Shown piece by piece: positions 32,196-41,200 of a DNA stretch of 64,000 bases (positions are counted from its first letter, which is position 1; every line of letters begins with the position of its first letter). The notes beneath the pieces are model-generated. The model did no database searches and was not told the DNA's origin. It saw only the letters and a list, made by a program, of their open reading frames with translations. Both the position numbers and the translations under genes were made by a program. Source of the DNA: Thermoplasmata archaeon (GTDB lineage: Archaea > Thermoplasmatota > Thermoplasmata > Thermoplasmatales > Thermoplasmataceae); NCBI GenBank assembly GCA_021810045.1, contig JAJZJR010000009.1, positions 1 to 64,000 on the forward strand, written 5' to 3'.

Positions 32196-33085
32196 AGGCA
32201 CTGGTATTTTCAGAGTTCCCTGAAACTGCAGCCCAAATGGTTACCTACCTGAGAAAGCTCGGCGAGGCAGATGCTGCAACATTATCATCAAAGGCAGATG
32301 CACTCAAGGAATACGGTGCAGGCAAAGTGTATGCACTTAACGGCCAGATGCAGTCCGACAATGTGTCGGCGTTTCTTGCAGAAACATACAAATCCGGTGG
32401 ATATGACTACATATTCGTTGCCTCAACAATTCTTGGAAGAGAGGTTGCAGGTGCTGTGAGCCAGTCCCTAGACGTGGACATAACATCTGAAATTGTTGAA
32501 TTCCAGCCTGGTCAGGGAAATGTTCACACCAAAAGGAATTTCCTCGGAGGAAAGACTGTTCTTGAAGAGGAGTCTGAGTCCAGGGTCTTCACCTTTGCCC
32601 CAGGCATAGTTGATGCAGAAAAGGCAGGTTCTGCCTCTGAAGTCGCATCTGTAGAGCTCAAGCCTTCTGCAGTTACAGTTGCAAGTGTAGAGGAGAAGCA
32701 GACAAGCGGAGTTAACCTTGAGAAAGCCAAGATTATCGTCAGCATCGGAAGAGGCGTCGGAAAGAAGGAAAACATTGCACAGGTTGAACCTCTTGTAAAG
32801 GCTGTCAATGGTGAACTTGCAGGTTCAAGACCTGTTTGTCTTGACTACCAGTGGCTCAGTGATGAGAGACAGGTGGGAATATCAGGCAAGAAAGTCAGGC
32901 CAAACGTGTACATTGCAGTGGGCATATCCGGTCAGATCCAGCACATAGCCGGAATGAGGGGCTCGAAGATTGTGGTGGCACTTAACAAGGATAAGACCGC
33001 ACCGATCTTTGATGAGTCAGACTACGGTATTGTTGGAGATCTCTTCCAGATTGTTCCCAAACTAGTTCAGGCACTGGGAGCCTGA
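32192..33085 (+). CDS. etfA: Electron transfer flavoprotein, alpha subunit
   Basis: A 297-residue protein. The C-terminal FAD domain is clear: KIIVSIGRGVGKKENIAQ, GSRPVCLDYQWL, VGISGKKVRPNVYIAVGISG and HIAGMRGSK, ending in DYGIVGDLFQIVPKL. The N-terminal domain is slightly shortened relative to bacterial EtfA. It pairs with EtfB and binds FAD and the acyl-CoA dehydrogenase partner. The gene is coupled to etfB and followed 127 bases later by the membrane oxidoreductase etfD. Confidence 0.92.
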   Translation: MKALVFSEFPETAAQMVTYLRKLGEADAATLSSKADALKEYGAGKVYALNGQMQSDNVSAFLAETYKSGGYDYIFVASTILGREVAGAVSQSLDVDITSEIVEFQPGQGNVHTKRNFLGGKTVLEEESESRVFTFAPGIVDAEKAGSASEVASVELKPSAVTVASVEEKQTSGVNLEKAKIIVSIGRGVGKKENIAQVEPLVKAVNGELAGSRPVCLDYQWLSDERQVGISGKKVRPNVYIAVGISGQIQHIAGMRGSKIVVALNKDKTAPIFDESDYGIVGDLFQIVPKLVQALGA

Positions 33086-33212
33086 ACTCCATTAATTTTT
33101 AGTCATTCAAAGAACCTGTAAATTTCCTGAAAAATCCACAAAAATTTATTTTAGTTGCAACCTTTATCAATACTGCTGAAGTAACAGCAAATCTGAAAGC
33201 TTGGTGTGAGTT

Positions 33213-35225
33213 ATGTACGTGTTTTCAATCATTGTCCTAATTGGCCTTCTGGCGGCTGCAGGACTATTCCTGTTTACAATTGTAAAGCTGCTGTGGAATG
33301 CCGTAAAAATACCTGAAAAGAAACCGGGCCTTAAGTTACAGCTTGGAAGGCGTATTTACCTTGTCATAAGGAACGTTTTCCTCCAGGCAAAGCTGTTTAA
33401 GGATCTTGGCGGCGGAATAATGCATGCCCTGATGTTCTGGGGTTTTATTGCATTTGCAGCATATTCGAGTGACTTCCTTTTGAGCGCTATTTTCCCGGGA
33501 TTTCACCTCATATCGGGGACCCTGGAAAGAGTAGCATTCTTCACCGTGGACATATTTGCAATGGTTGTCCTTCTGGACGTTATCCATGCCGTCATCAGGA
33601 GATGGGGCATCAAGATCAAGAGGTATCAGGGATACAACGGATTTGAGGCATGGTTCATCCTTTCACTTATCGCCATTCTTATGACAACATACTTCATCCT
33701 TGCTGTTCTCAGACTGGACCACATATCCCAGAATATTCCCGGGAGCATAGGGGAAAGCCTTGTTCCAATGAATACACCAATCAGCTATGCACTTGCTTCT
33801 GTTCTTCCGAAAATCTCCGTTTCGGCTGGTTATTATGTTTACTGGACGGCTTTCTGGATTCATGCCCTGGACTTCATGATATTCCTAGCATATATCCCAA
33901 CATCAAAGCACCTGCACCTCTTTGCAGCTCCTTTCAACGTACTGTTTGCAAAGGAAGACCAGGCAATCCTCAAGCCTATTGATTTCGAGAAGGAAACAAG
34001 ATTTGGTGCAACAGATGTCAGAGACTTCAACTGGAAGGATTACTTTGATTTCTATGCCTGTACAGAGTGCGGACGATGCACAGCCAACTGTCCCGCAAAT
34101 CTTACAGGAAAGACACTTTCCCCAAGGGACATAATCTGGGACATAAGGGAAACGCTCATGGCCCAGGGTAACGAGTACAGGACCAAAGGCGGGGACCGTG
34201 ATCAGATCTTCAAGACTGTTATCGGTGATCCCATAAAGGAAGAGGATCTCTGGTCATGCACAACCTGTATGGCCTGCGTCGAGCAGTGCCCCGTTATGAT
34301 CGACCATGTTTCCAAGATCGTGGACATGAGAAGATCACTTGTACTGAACCAGGGAAAGGCTCCAAGAGAGGTTATAGATCTCACAAGGAACATTGAACAG
34401 TATGGAAGTCCGTATGCCATTGACCCTTCGACCAGGGCTGACTGGGCAGAGGGCCTGGATGTGGTTGACCTTACAAAGACACCTGATGCACAGTATGACG
34501 TACTTTACTGGGTTGGATGCGTAGCAAGTTTCGACAAGAGAAACCAGGAAGTTGCAAAATCCATTGTAAAGATCCTGAAGAAGGCAGACGTGAAGTTTGC
34601 CATCCTGGGTTCAAAGGAGAAGTGCACTGGTGATCCTGCGAGGAGAACCGGCAATGAATACCTTGCAGACATGATGATAAAGGAGAATGTGGAAACACTG
34701 AAGGCAAACCGTGTGCAGAAAGTCATCACCGGGTGTGCTCACTGCTTCAATTCCCTTAAGAATGAATACAAGGATTTCGGCATAGAACTCGAGGTACACC
34801 ACCATACTGAATACATCAATAAGCTCATCTCTGACAAGAAGCTCAATGTGAAATCCATTGACTCAGACACACTAGAGAAATACACGTACCATGATCCATG
34901 CTACGTCGGCAGATATAACAAGACCTATGAAGAGCCAAGGGACGTTGTGAAGACATTCGCACTGAACTACGAGGAAATGGAAATGAACAAGAGCAAGGCA
35001 CTCTGCTGTGGAGCCGGTGGAGGAAGACTCTGGATGGAGGAGAAGGAAGGCACAATGATCTCCCACAAGAGAATAGAACAGGCTGACAATGTTGGGGCCT
35101 CAACTGTGGTAACTGCATGTCCTTACTGTATGACAATGCTTGACGATGCCAGAAAGACCACAGGCAGAGAAGAGAAGATGAAGATCCAGGATGTCTCTGA
35201 GCTTATAGCCAGCAGGATTGAATGA
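33213..35225 (+). CDS. etfD: EtfD-type membrane ETF:quinone oxidoreductase (NarI-like, Fe-S, CCG domains)
   Basis: A 670-residue membrane protein. Residues 1-240 hold about six membrane segments of the NarI/DsrM-like cytochrome domain, with histidines such as GGIMHALMFWG and FWIHALDFMI that may bind heme. Two 4Fe-4S motifs follow, CTECGRCTANCP near 285 and CTTCMACVEQCP near 350, then two CCG domains with CTGDPARR, TGCAHCFNS, HDPCYVGRY, LCCGAGGG and ACPYCMTM. Such proteins pass electrons from ETF to menaquinone. The etfB-etfA-etfD order supports this role. GTGTGAGTT before the ATG is a fair ribosome site. Confidence 0.88.
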   Translation: MYVFSIIVLIGLLAAAGLFLFTIVKLLWNAVKIPEKKPGLKLQLGRRIYLVIRNVFLQAKLFKDLGGGIMHALMFWGFIAFAAYSSDFLLSAIFPGFHLISGTLERVAFFTVDIFAMVVLLDVIHAVIRRWGIKIKRYQGYNGFEAWFILSLIAILMTTYFILAVLRLDHISQNIPGSIGESLVPMNTPISYALASVLPKISVSAGYYVYWTAFWIHALDFMIFLAYIPTSKHLHLFAAPFNVLFAKEDQAILKPIDFEKETRFGATDVRDFNWKDYFDFYACTECGRCTANCPANLTGKTLSPRDIIWDIRETLMAQGNEYRTKGGDRDQIFKTVIGDPIKEEDLWSCTTCMACVEQCPVMIDHVSKIVDMRRSLVLNQGKAPREVIDLTRNIEQYGSPYAIDPSTRADWAEGLDVVDLTKTPDAQYDVLYWVGCVASFDKRNQEVAKSIVKILKKADVKFAILGSKEKCTGDPARRTGNEYLADMMIKENVETLKANRVQKVITGCAHCFNSLKNEYKDFGIELEVHHHTEYINKLISDKKLNVKSIDSDTLEKYTYHDPCYVGRYNKTYEEPRDVVKTFALNYEEMEMNKSKALCCGAGGGRLWMEEKEGTMISHKRIEQADNVGASTVVTACPYCMTMLDDARKTTGREEKMKIQDVSELIASRIE

Positions 35226-35239
35226 AGTCTTCACAAAAA

Positions 35240-35262
35240 CCATTTTTTCCTTTTTTTTATTA
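35240..35262 (+). terminator. T-rich transcription terminator after etfD
   Basis: Runs of six and eight T (35,243-35,258) occur about 20 bases after the etfD stop, the usual signal for archaeal RNA polymerase release. No hairpin precedes it. Confidence 0.55.
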
Positions 35263-35378
35263 TAGCGGAAACAACCTTTCTTTTTATTTCATTCAGAAAA
35301 ATATTTTTGCACAAACAGGCTTGAAAAGAACCCCTGACCTGCTTTCAAAATGCACGGTTGAAGGAATTGATTCAGGAG

Positions 35379-36056
35379 TCAGAGGTTTCTGTTCGCTGCT
35401 CCTTCACCCATGGGCTTCCTTGAAAATAGAGCTGAAAAGTCTACGAATCCCAGCCAGAGCAAAAGAATACCTATAAATTCAGCAAAGTACAGGAATGCCG
35501 GAAATGCCGCAATATACAAAGTACCCGCAACACTCACTACAATGACGCCGGCAATTATGCTCAATAACTTTGGACCTCTTGTCTTCATGTATGAGACTAT
35601 TGAGATAACCACAAGCAACACCGCAGCAGGGAAAGTCAGGAGGGATGAGCCGATTATTGCACCCATTGGAAGGACACCGTAAACCACGCCGTTTACAACT
35701 ATGTTTCCCAGATTGGATACTGCAAGCTCAACAGCAAGAAACACAGTTACAATCACACTGTACAGTATGTATGCCATTTCTGCCTTCCTGTTCTTAAGCA
35801 GGAACATGGAACCCATGGCAAGCAGTTCCACCAGGAAGGCTACAAGAAACATGTATGACTTTATGAGTAGAGGACCATAGATTCCCGCGGAGAACACGAT
35901 CTCAAGAGCAACGCTTGCCGTAAATGCCCACATTCCAGACGACCACAGTGCCAGGCTTTTGGCTCGCTTCCTGGCATAATCAATGGTGAGAAGCATTGCC
36001 AGTATTGCACTCAGAATCATTATTATAGAGGTTGAAACAGCAACTTCAATGTACAT
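35379..36056 (-). CDS. Seven-segment membrane protein of unknown function
   Basis: A 225-residue integral membrane protein with about seven hydrophobic helices, evenly spaced, and short loops. The first lies at VAVSTSIIMILSAILAMLL, and the last near FAEFIGILLLWLGFVDF. There is no lysine in the last helix that would suggest a rhodopsin. The layout (histidine-kinase 7TM or DUF-type sensor without kinase) is seen in many Thermoplasmatales orphans. It stands convergent to etfD and about 280 bases from the CopA gene. I cannot assign a function. Confidence 0.65.
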   Translation of the reverse strand: MYIEVAVSTSIIMILSAILAMLLTIDYARKRAKSLALWSSGMWAFTASVALEIVFSAGIYGPLLIKSYMFLVAFLVELLAMGSMFLLKNRKAEMAYILYSVIVTVFLAVELAVSNLGNIVVNGVVYGVLPMGAIIGSSLLTFPAAVLLVVISIVSYMKTRGPKLLSIIAGVIVVSVAGTLYIAAFPAFLYFAEFIGILLLWLGFVDFSALFSRKPMGEGAANRNL

Positions 36057-36338
36057 TTTAATCCCCTGCTCCGGTGATTTTCTCCTACCGTACTGTTAAG
36101 GGAGCTATTGTTATTTAATTTATGACTCAAATATTTAGTTCTAAACAATAATTTCTACTGGTTGGTAAAAAGCTAAAATTCTGTCCTTAATAATCACAGG
36201 AAATGAAGGTCAGGCAATAGATGGTCAGGGAACTCAGTGAATTAAGCTGTGGGGAAACCTCATAATGCTTTCAATGAGATATTTTGCATCGGTGTTCGGT
36301 AATCCAAAAAAGGGGTTAAAAATAAACAGTATAGCTGT
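36057..36338. other. Gap with no gene found
   Basis: These 280 bases are AT-rich and lie between two genes on the same strand. TTATTTAATTTATGAC near 36,110-36,125 could be the promoter of the seven-segment protein on the minus strand. I see no open frame with a ribosome site and no repeat. Confidence 0.3.
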
Positions 36339-38447
36339 TCAGCTTGCAGTCGGCAAGGTTTGCGGAATCGGTTGATTTGCATTTGCTTTTTCATTCCAGG
36401 CTGCAGATATTTTCCTTCTCAGCAGTAAGGAATTAATTACAACCGATGTGGAACTCATGCCCATTGCAAACGCTGCAATAATTGGCAGGAATGTATACAG
36501 AGACAGACCGAAGAACGGGACAAGTATGCCGCCTGCAACAGGAATGAGTGCTGAGTTGTATCCTACGGCCCAACCGATGTTCTGCTTTATTTTGACAATG
36601 GTTTTCTCCCCCAGGATCTTGGTAAGGACAAGTTGCCTGAGGTCATTGTTCAGCAGGACTATATCGCCGCTTTCTCTTGCTATATCGGTACCTGAACCCA
36701 TGGCAATCCCTACATCGGCTGTTTCAAGTGCCACAGTATCGTTGATACCGTCACCTGTATACATCACAAAGTCTCCTTTCATCTGGTAGGCCTTGATGAT
36801 TTCAGCTTTTTCTGAAGGTAACACCTCAGCGTGAACATCATCTATTCCAAGTTCCTGTGCTATTCTTTCTGCCTCTGATCTGGAATCACCCGTTACTATT
36901 GCAGTACGGATTCCCATATCCTTCATCCTGGATATTGTCCATTTTGCACTTTCCCTTACTTTGTAGGAAAGTCTGATGATGCCGATTTCCTCACCCTGGG
37001 ATTGCACTGATACCACAGAACCGCCAGCAATGCTCGATCTGGTGACTTTTATTTCCTTGCCTTCAACCATGCCGGATATGCCAATACCTGGAATTTCCTT
37101 TATTTCCATTGAACTGACAGGTACAAGCCCCAATTTCCCTGCTTCCGCAATGATTGCCCTGGCTATTGGATGGTTGGAGGCTGATTCAACCGATGCTGCC
37201 TTTGAAAGTACTTCTTCCTTTGAGAGAGATCCTTCCGGGATTACCTCTGTAATCACGGGATCCGGTTCAGTGAGTGTACCGGTCTTGTCGAATACTGCCC
37301 TGTTAACCTTGGAAAGCCTGTCCAGTGCACTGGTATTCTTGATTATGATGCCGTTCTCGGAGGCTTTGTTGGAAGATATGAGAAGTGTAATGGGTCCTGC
37401 CAGGCCAATTGCACAGGGACATGCAACCACAACCACCGACACAAAGGCAAGTATGGCTATTTCAAGGGATAAGCCGTAGCCGGTGCTGGTGAGGTAGAAA
37501 TACCAGAAAAGGCTGGCTGTCAGTGCTGCTGCGATCACCACTGGAACAAATATGGATGAAAAAACGTCCGCAATTCTCTGCACTTTTGCTCTTCCTGATA
37601 TGGCCCTCTGAATCAGTTCATAAATCTGGCTCACCGTGCTGTTCTTCCCGGTTCTCGTGACTCTTATCTTCAGTACACCGTTCAGGTTGGAAGTGCCTGA
37701 TGAAACTTCATGATCTGTGGTTCTCAGGACAGGTTCCTGCTCCCCGGTCAGCATGGATTCATCTATTTCGCTCCTGCCTTCAAATATAATCCCATCTGCA
37801 GGAATGGTTTCACCAGGTTTGACAAGGATCCTGTCATCAACCATGATCTCTTCGGTCTTTTTGTCCAGCACCTCTCCGGTTTCAGATATATAATGGACTG
37901 TATTTGGTATGAGCTTCAGCAGTTTGCTTGCTGCCCTGTTTGCCCTGGTTTTTGTTACATTCTCCACAAAGTTGCCTGTGAGTATCAGCGTTATTATGAA
38001 TGCAGATGCATCAAAGAATACTTCAGAGCCTGGGATGGAACCAGGTTGGAAAGTAACATATGTTGAAAATATGAATGCGGTGAGTGTACCCATTGAAATG
38101 AGCAGGTCCATGTTGCCGGACTTGCTCTTGATTGCATGATATGCCCCGTTGTAAAAACCAAGACCTGAGTAGAACTGGACCGGTAAGGTCATTGCGAAAA
38201 GTACCACATCTTTAAGAAATGTTCCAGAGAAGAAGGAGGCTGGAACCACATAATTGATCAGCAATATTGGTATTGCCAGAGACCAAGCCACCACGAGTTT
38301 TCTCTTGAGATTCCTGGCTTCCTTTTCCGGAGAACTGTATTTCTCCTGGCAGGTTTTTGAACAGAAATAATATGTTTGCCCATCGATGACAGAGAAGAGA
38401 TCACTGTCCTCGGGGACAAACATTCCACAAACCGGATCTGTAGGCAT
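36339..38447 (-). CDS. copA: Copper-translocating P1B-type ATPase with N-terminal YHS/TRASH domain
   Basis: A 702-residue heavy-metal pump. Instead of a usual HMA domain it starts with a YHS/TRASH motif, DPVCGM...YYFCSKTCQEKY (residues 4-40). Eight membrane segments, TGEQEPV in the actuator, CPC in VVVACPCAIGLAGP (about 358), the phosphorylation site DKTGT, SNHPIARA with the P1B histidine, and TGDGINDTVAL in the hinge are all present, so it should be active. The CPC form and the downstream residues fit Cu(I) export. It is co-transcribed with a small TRASH gene 12 bases upstream and divergent from a TRASH regulator. Confidence 0.92.
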   Translation of the reverse strand: MPTDPVCGMFVPEDSDLFSVIDGQTYYFCSKTCQEKYSSPEKEARNLKRKLVVAWSLAIPILLINYVVPASFFSGTFLKDVVLFAMTLPVQFYSGLGFYNGAYHAIKSKSGNMDLLISMGTLTAFIFSTYVTFQPGSIPGSEVFFDASAFIITLILTGNFVENVTKTRANRAASKLLKLIPNTVHYISETGEVLDKKTEEIMVDDRILVKPGETIPADGIIFEGRSEIDESMLTGEQEPVLRTTDHEVSSGTSNLNGVLKIRVTRTGKNSTVSQIYELIQRAISGRAKVQRIADVFSSIFVPVVIAAALTASLFWYFYLTSTGYGLSLEIAILAFVSVVVVACPCAIGLAGPITLLISSNKASENGIIIKNTSALDRLSKVNRAVFDKTGTLTEPDPVITEVIPEGSLSKEEVLSKAASVESASNHPIARAIIAEAGKLGLVPVSSMEIKEIPGIGISGMVEGKEIKVTRSSIAGGSVVSVQSQGEEIGIIRLSYKVRESAKWTISRMKDMGIRTAIVTGDSRSEAERIAQELGIDDVHAEVLPSEKAEIIKAYQMKGDFVMYTGDGINDTVALETADVGIAMGSGTDIARESGDIVLLNNDLRQLVLTKILGEKTIVKIKQNIGWAVGYNSALIPVAGGILVPFFGLSLYTFLPIIAAFAMGMSSTSVVINSLLLRRKISAAWNEKANANQPIPQTLPTAS

Positions 38448-38459
38448 ATTTTGTGCCCC

Positions 38460-38600
38460 TTATCTGCTGTGTTTCAGGGGGTTCTTGTCGAACTCTGTCT
38501 TGCAACCTTCGCTGCAAAAATAGAAGGTTTTTCCCTGAAATTCACTCTTCAGATTGGTGCTCTCCTTCACTTTCATGCCACATATAACATCTGTTGCCAT
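38460..38600 (-). CDS. 46-residue YHS/TRASH metal-binding protein
   Basis: A very short gene (ATG 38600, TAA 38460) coding for a single YHS/TRASH unit: DVICGMKVKES, then GKTFYFCSEGCKTEF, with three cysteines at the positions expected to bind a metal. It precedes copA by 12 bases on the same strand. It likely serves as a copper chaperone or buffer that hands Cu(I) to the pump, playing the role of CopZ/CopM in other archaea; this is inferred from domain and location. Its length would make most gene finders miss it. Confidence 0.8.
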   Translation of the reverse strand: MATDVICGMKVKESTNLKSEFQGKTFYFCSEGCKTEFDKNPLKHSR

Positions 38601-38675
38601 AACAGCACATCACTTCTTTGCAGAAATAGTATCCCTATACATAATGTTAATATATAATATCAATTTCATTACATT
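38601..38675. promoter_or_regulatory. Divergent promoter of the copper module
   Basis: The 75 bases between the small TRASH gene and the regulator contain TTAATATATAATATC at about 38,647-38,661, about 20-25 bases before the regulator start, so that transcript would be leaderless. ACTATTTCTGCAAAG and ATTATATATTAACATTATG on the other strand can serve the copA side. The overlapping boxes make it a likely operator for the TRASH regulator. Confidence 0.5.
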
Positions 38676-39200
38676 GTGAGAAGAAACTTTTCTGAACTTG
38701 AGCAAAGACTTATTGTTCTCTTAAAGAAAGATGCCAGAATGAGTATAATTGATATCAGTAAAGAACTGAACGTAAGTAGAATTACTGCAAAGAAAATGAT
38801 GGACTCCCTTGTAAATAGCGGAAAAATAAGGAAATTCACGGTTACTCTGGATGAGGAGGAACGTGATATGGTTCTTGTCTATACAGATGATATCTCAAAA
38901 ATACCTGAAAACCTAATAGTGGAGAGTTTTCAGCTTATTGATAATTCATTCATCGCGGTGCTCTTTTATGAAGATCTCATGAAGATCAAGGATACAGTCA
39001 TTAAAAAGGTTGAAATTGCCGCCTCCAGAAAACTCAATGAAAATCTGACAAGGATGGAAAGCATACATTGCGATTATTGCCATTCCGAGATAAAGGAGAA
39101 ACCAATCGTCGTGGAAATAAACGGGAAAGCCTATTACGCGTGCTGCCCCAACTGTGAACGTGATCTTAGGAAGAGAAGGGAAATAATGGTTGATAAATAG
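38676..39200 (+). CDS. Copper-responsive regulator: Lrp/AsnC-like HTH plus TRASH domain (CopR/CopT type)
   Basis: A 174-residue protein. Residues 1-55 are an AsnC-like helix-turn-helix (LEQRLIVLLKKDARMS, ISKELNVSRITAKKMMDSL). A middle alpha/beta region follows and the last 45 residues are a TRASH metal-binding domain, CDYCHSEI then YYACCPNCERDL. The known archaeal relatives CopT/CopR control copper pump operons and sense Cu(I) through TRASH cysteines. It is divergent from the small TRASH gene and copA with 75 bases between. The start is GTG at 38676. Confidence 0.88.
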   Translation: MRRNFSELEQRLIVLLKKDARMSIIDISKELNVSRITAKKMMDSLVNSGKIRKFTVTLDEEERDMVLVYTDDISKIPENLIVESFQLIDNSFIAVLFYEDLMKIKDTVIKKVEIAASRKLNENLTRMESIHCDYCHSEIKEKPIVVEINGKAYYACCPNCERDLRKRREIMVDK

Positions 39201-39333
39201 GCTGACTGGAAGGAAAAGAAGATATGTTCAGCTGTTTGCCTCAGTTTTCTACTTTACAGAATGTCAAATGCCATGATAATAGAAGAACAGATTGTAAAAT
39301 AATAACTTAATAGACATGGGGAAATGAATTAGC

Positions 39334-39744
39334 ATGGTTTCGACCAAACTCAACTACACGAACAATGAGGATAAAACTGGGGAAAAAAGAGAGAACTCCT
39401 CACTCCTGCAGGTAACAGGGGAGTTGAAAGTAACAGTTGGAGTTGGGAGTGTAAGTATTCAAAAGGACCTGATGAAACTGGTCGAAAACAAATGCCTCCA
39501 TATGGCTGTCTACACAGAGAAGGGACCATGCCCCGATGAATCATGCCAGCTTGATTATAAATTACAGATCAATTTAATTGATTCTCCACCGGATAATGCT
39601 TATAGGGTAATTGAACAGCCAGGATTCTGCATATCTTTTGATGAGGCCGTGTACAAATCCATAGACAGGGGACGGGAAAATATTGTGATAAGAAGAGGAA
39701 TCCTTGGAAGACTTTATGCAAAGGGATTCTCCGTAACGCAATGA
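39334..39744 (+). CDS. Unknown cysteine-containing protein
   Basis: A 136-residue soluble protein. A charged N-terminal tail of about 25 residues precedes a compact domain with CPDESCQLDYKLQINL and a C-terminal GILGRLYAKGFSV segment. The positions of its cysteines faintly recall HesB/IscA-like proteins, but the C-x-C end of that family is missing, so I do not claim it. It lies downstream of the copper regulator on the same strand, separated by about 130 bases with its own AT-rich stretch (AAAATAATAACTTAATAG). Confidence 0.55.
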   Translation: MVSTKLNYTNNEDKTGEKRENSSLLQVTGELKVTVGVGSVSIQKDLMKLVENKCLHMAVYTEKGPCPDESCQLDYKLQINLIDSPPDNAYRVIEQPGFCISFDEAVYKSIDRGRENIVIRRGILGRLYAKGFSVTQ

Positions 39745-40005
39745 ATCTGATTTTGGGAAGTGTATTTTTTCATATCTGATCCATCACCAACCGATGTTCA
39801 TTTTTCTGACTTTTCCTGCAAGCAGAGAGAATAAGACATAAGAAAGTGAAAAAGATAGGTTTGTGGAAAAACCACGATTTATTTTTAAGGATTTTTCACA
39901 ATAAAGAACTATGTTACGCTATTTCATATCTAAGAAGCTTTAGTCTATTATAAGCCAAAAGATAATTATCATAATGACTCATATTAGTGGTACAGAGGGA
40001 AAATA

Positions 40006-41199
40006 ATGGAAGATGATTCCAATGTTTATTTGGTTAATTTTAAAAGAACAGCCTTCTCAAGATCCCGCCCTAACGATCCGGAGAGGGATGTATTCAATCC
40101 CATAAGGATGGATGAGGCACTTGGGAACCTTATAAAGAATGCAGTTTCCGAAACAGGCATCAGGCCAGAAGAAATCAATGATGTCATCACCGGATGCGCA
40201 ATACAGGCAGACGAGAACTGGCTCTATGGAGGAAGACATCCTGTGTTCATGGCAGGTCTCCCCTTCAATGTTCCATCAATGGCAATGGACAGGGCTTGCT
40301 CCTCCTCACTGAATGCTATCAGTATAGGTGCAATGGAAATCATGACCGGCAACTCGGACATCGTTTTTGCAGGAGGAATGGAGCACATGACCCATGTTCC
40401 CCTGTCAAACAACCAGAACGTTAAGCCCAACATCAAGCTCATCGTAAGGCCGGAATTTGCAAGATATGATATGACAACCTCTTACAACATGGGCCTTACA
40501 GCAGAAAAACTTGCAAAACTCAGAAACATATCCAGGGAGGAAATGGATAAATTTTCCCTTGCAAGCCATCAGAGGGCAGCCAAATCCCAGGAAGAAGGCT
40601 TCTTCAAGGACGAGATTCTTCCGGTTGAGGTGGAGCAGGGAGATGATTTTGTAACCATCGACAAGGATCAGAGCGTAAGACCACAGACCACTCTTGAATC
40701 ACTTGCACAGCTGCCTCCTGCATTTGTTAAGGACGGTGTCATTACAGCAGGAAACTCCTCACCACTCAATGCAGGGGCTGCACTTACAGTGCTTATGTCG
40801 GGGAAAAAGGTCCGTGAATACGGCATAAAGCCACTTGCCCGTGTAAAGGGATTTTCGTGGGCTGCAGTTGATCCAACAATTATGGGAGAGGGCCCCGTAC
40901 CGGCTTCCAGGAAGCTTCTTGAAAAGGAAGGTCTGAAAGCTGACGACATAGATCTGTGGGAGATAAACGAAGCATTCGCAGTGGTTGCCCTGAATGCAAT
41001 GAAAGAGATCGGCATCGATCATGACAGGGTGAATATTCATGGCGGAGGAGTTGCACTGGGACACCCGCTTGGTGCAACAGGTGCAAGAATTGCAGGGACT
41101 CTTGCAAGGCAGCTTAACGAGAAGAAGAAAACCTATGGTATAGCTACACTCTGCGTTGGCGGAGGCCAGGGATACTCAGTTCTTTTGGAGAGGATGTAA
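40006..41199 (+). CDS. Thiolase (acetyl-CoA C-acyltransferase)
   Basis: A 397-residue enzyme of the degradative thiolase type. The nucleophilic cysteine is in MDRACSSSLNAI (about residue 97), the catalytic histidine in GGGVALGHPLGATGAR and the acid/base cysteine in LCVGGGQGYSV near the end. It cleaves 3-oxoacyl-CoA with CoA in the last beta-oxidation step; many archaeal thiolases instead work in isoprenoid synthesis with an HMGCS partner and Zn protein, but here the gene leads an operon with two acyl-CoA dehydrogenases, favouring beta-oxidation. Confidence 0.92.
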   Translation: MEDDSNVYLVNFKRTAFSRSRPNDPERDVFNPIRMDEALGNLIKNAVSETGIRPEEINDVITGCAIQADENWLYGGRHPVFMAGLPFNVPSMAMDRACSSSLNAISIGAMEIMTGNSDIVFAGGMEHMTHVPLSNNQNVKPNIKLIVRPEFARYDMTTSYNMGLTAEKLAKLRNISREEMDKFSLASHQRAAKSQEEGFFKDEILPVEVEQGDDFVTIDKDQSVRPQTTLESLAQLPPAFVKDGVITAGNSSPLNAGAALTVLMSGKKVREYGIKPLARVKGFSWAAVDPTIMGEGPVPASRKLLEKEGLKADDIDLWEINEAFAVVALNAMKEIGIDHDRVNIHGGGVALGHPLGATGARIAGTLARQLNEKKKTYGIATLCVGGGQGYSVLLERM

Positions 41200-41200
41200 A

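Noticed and set aside
35379-36056. Seven-segment protein as a microbial rhodopsin
   Set aside because: The last helix has no retinal-binding lysine in the expected place and the proton-carrying residues of helix three are not seen.
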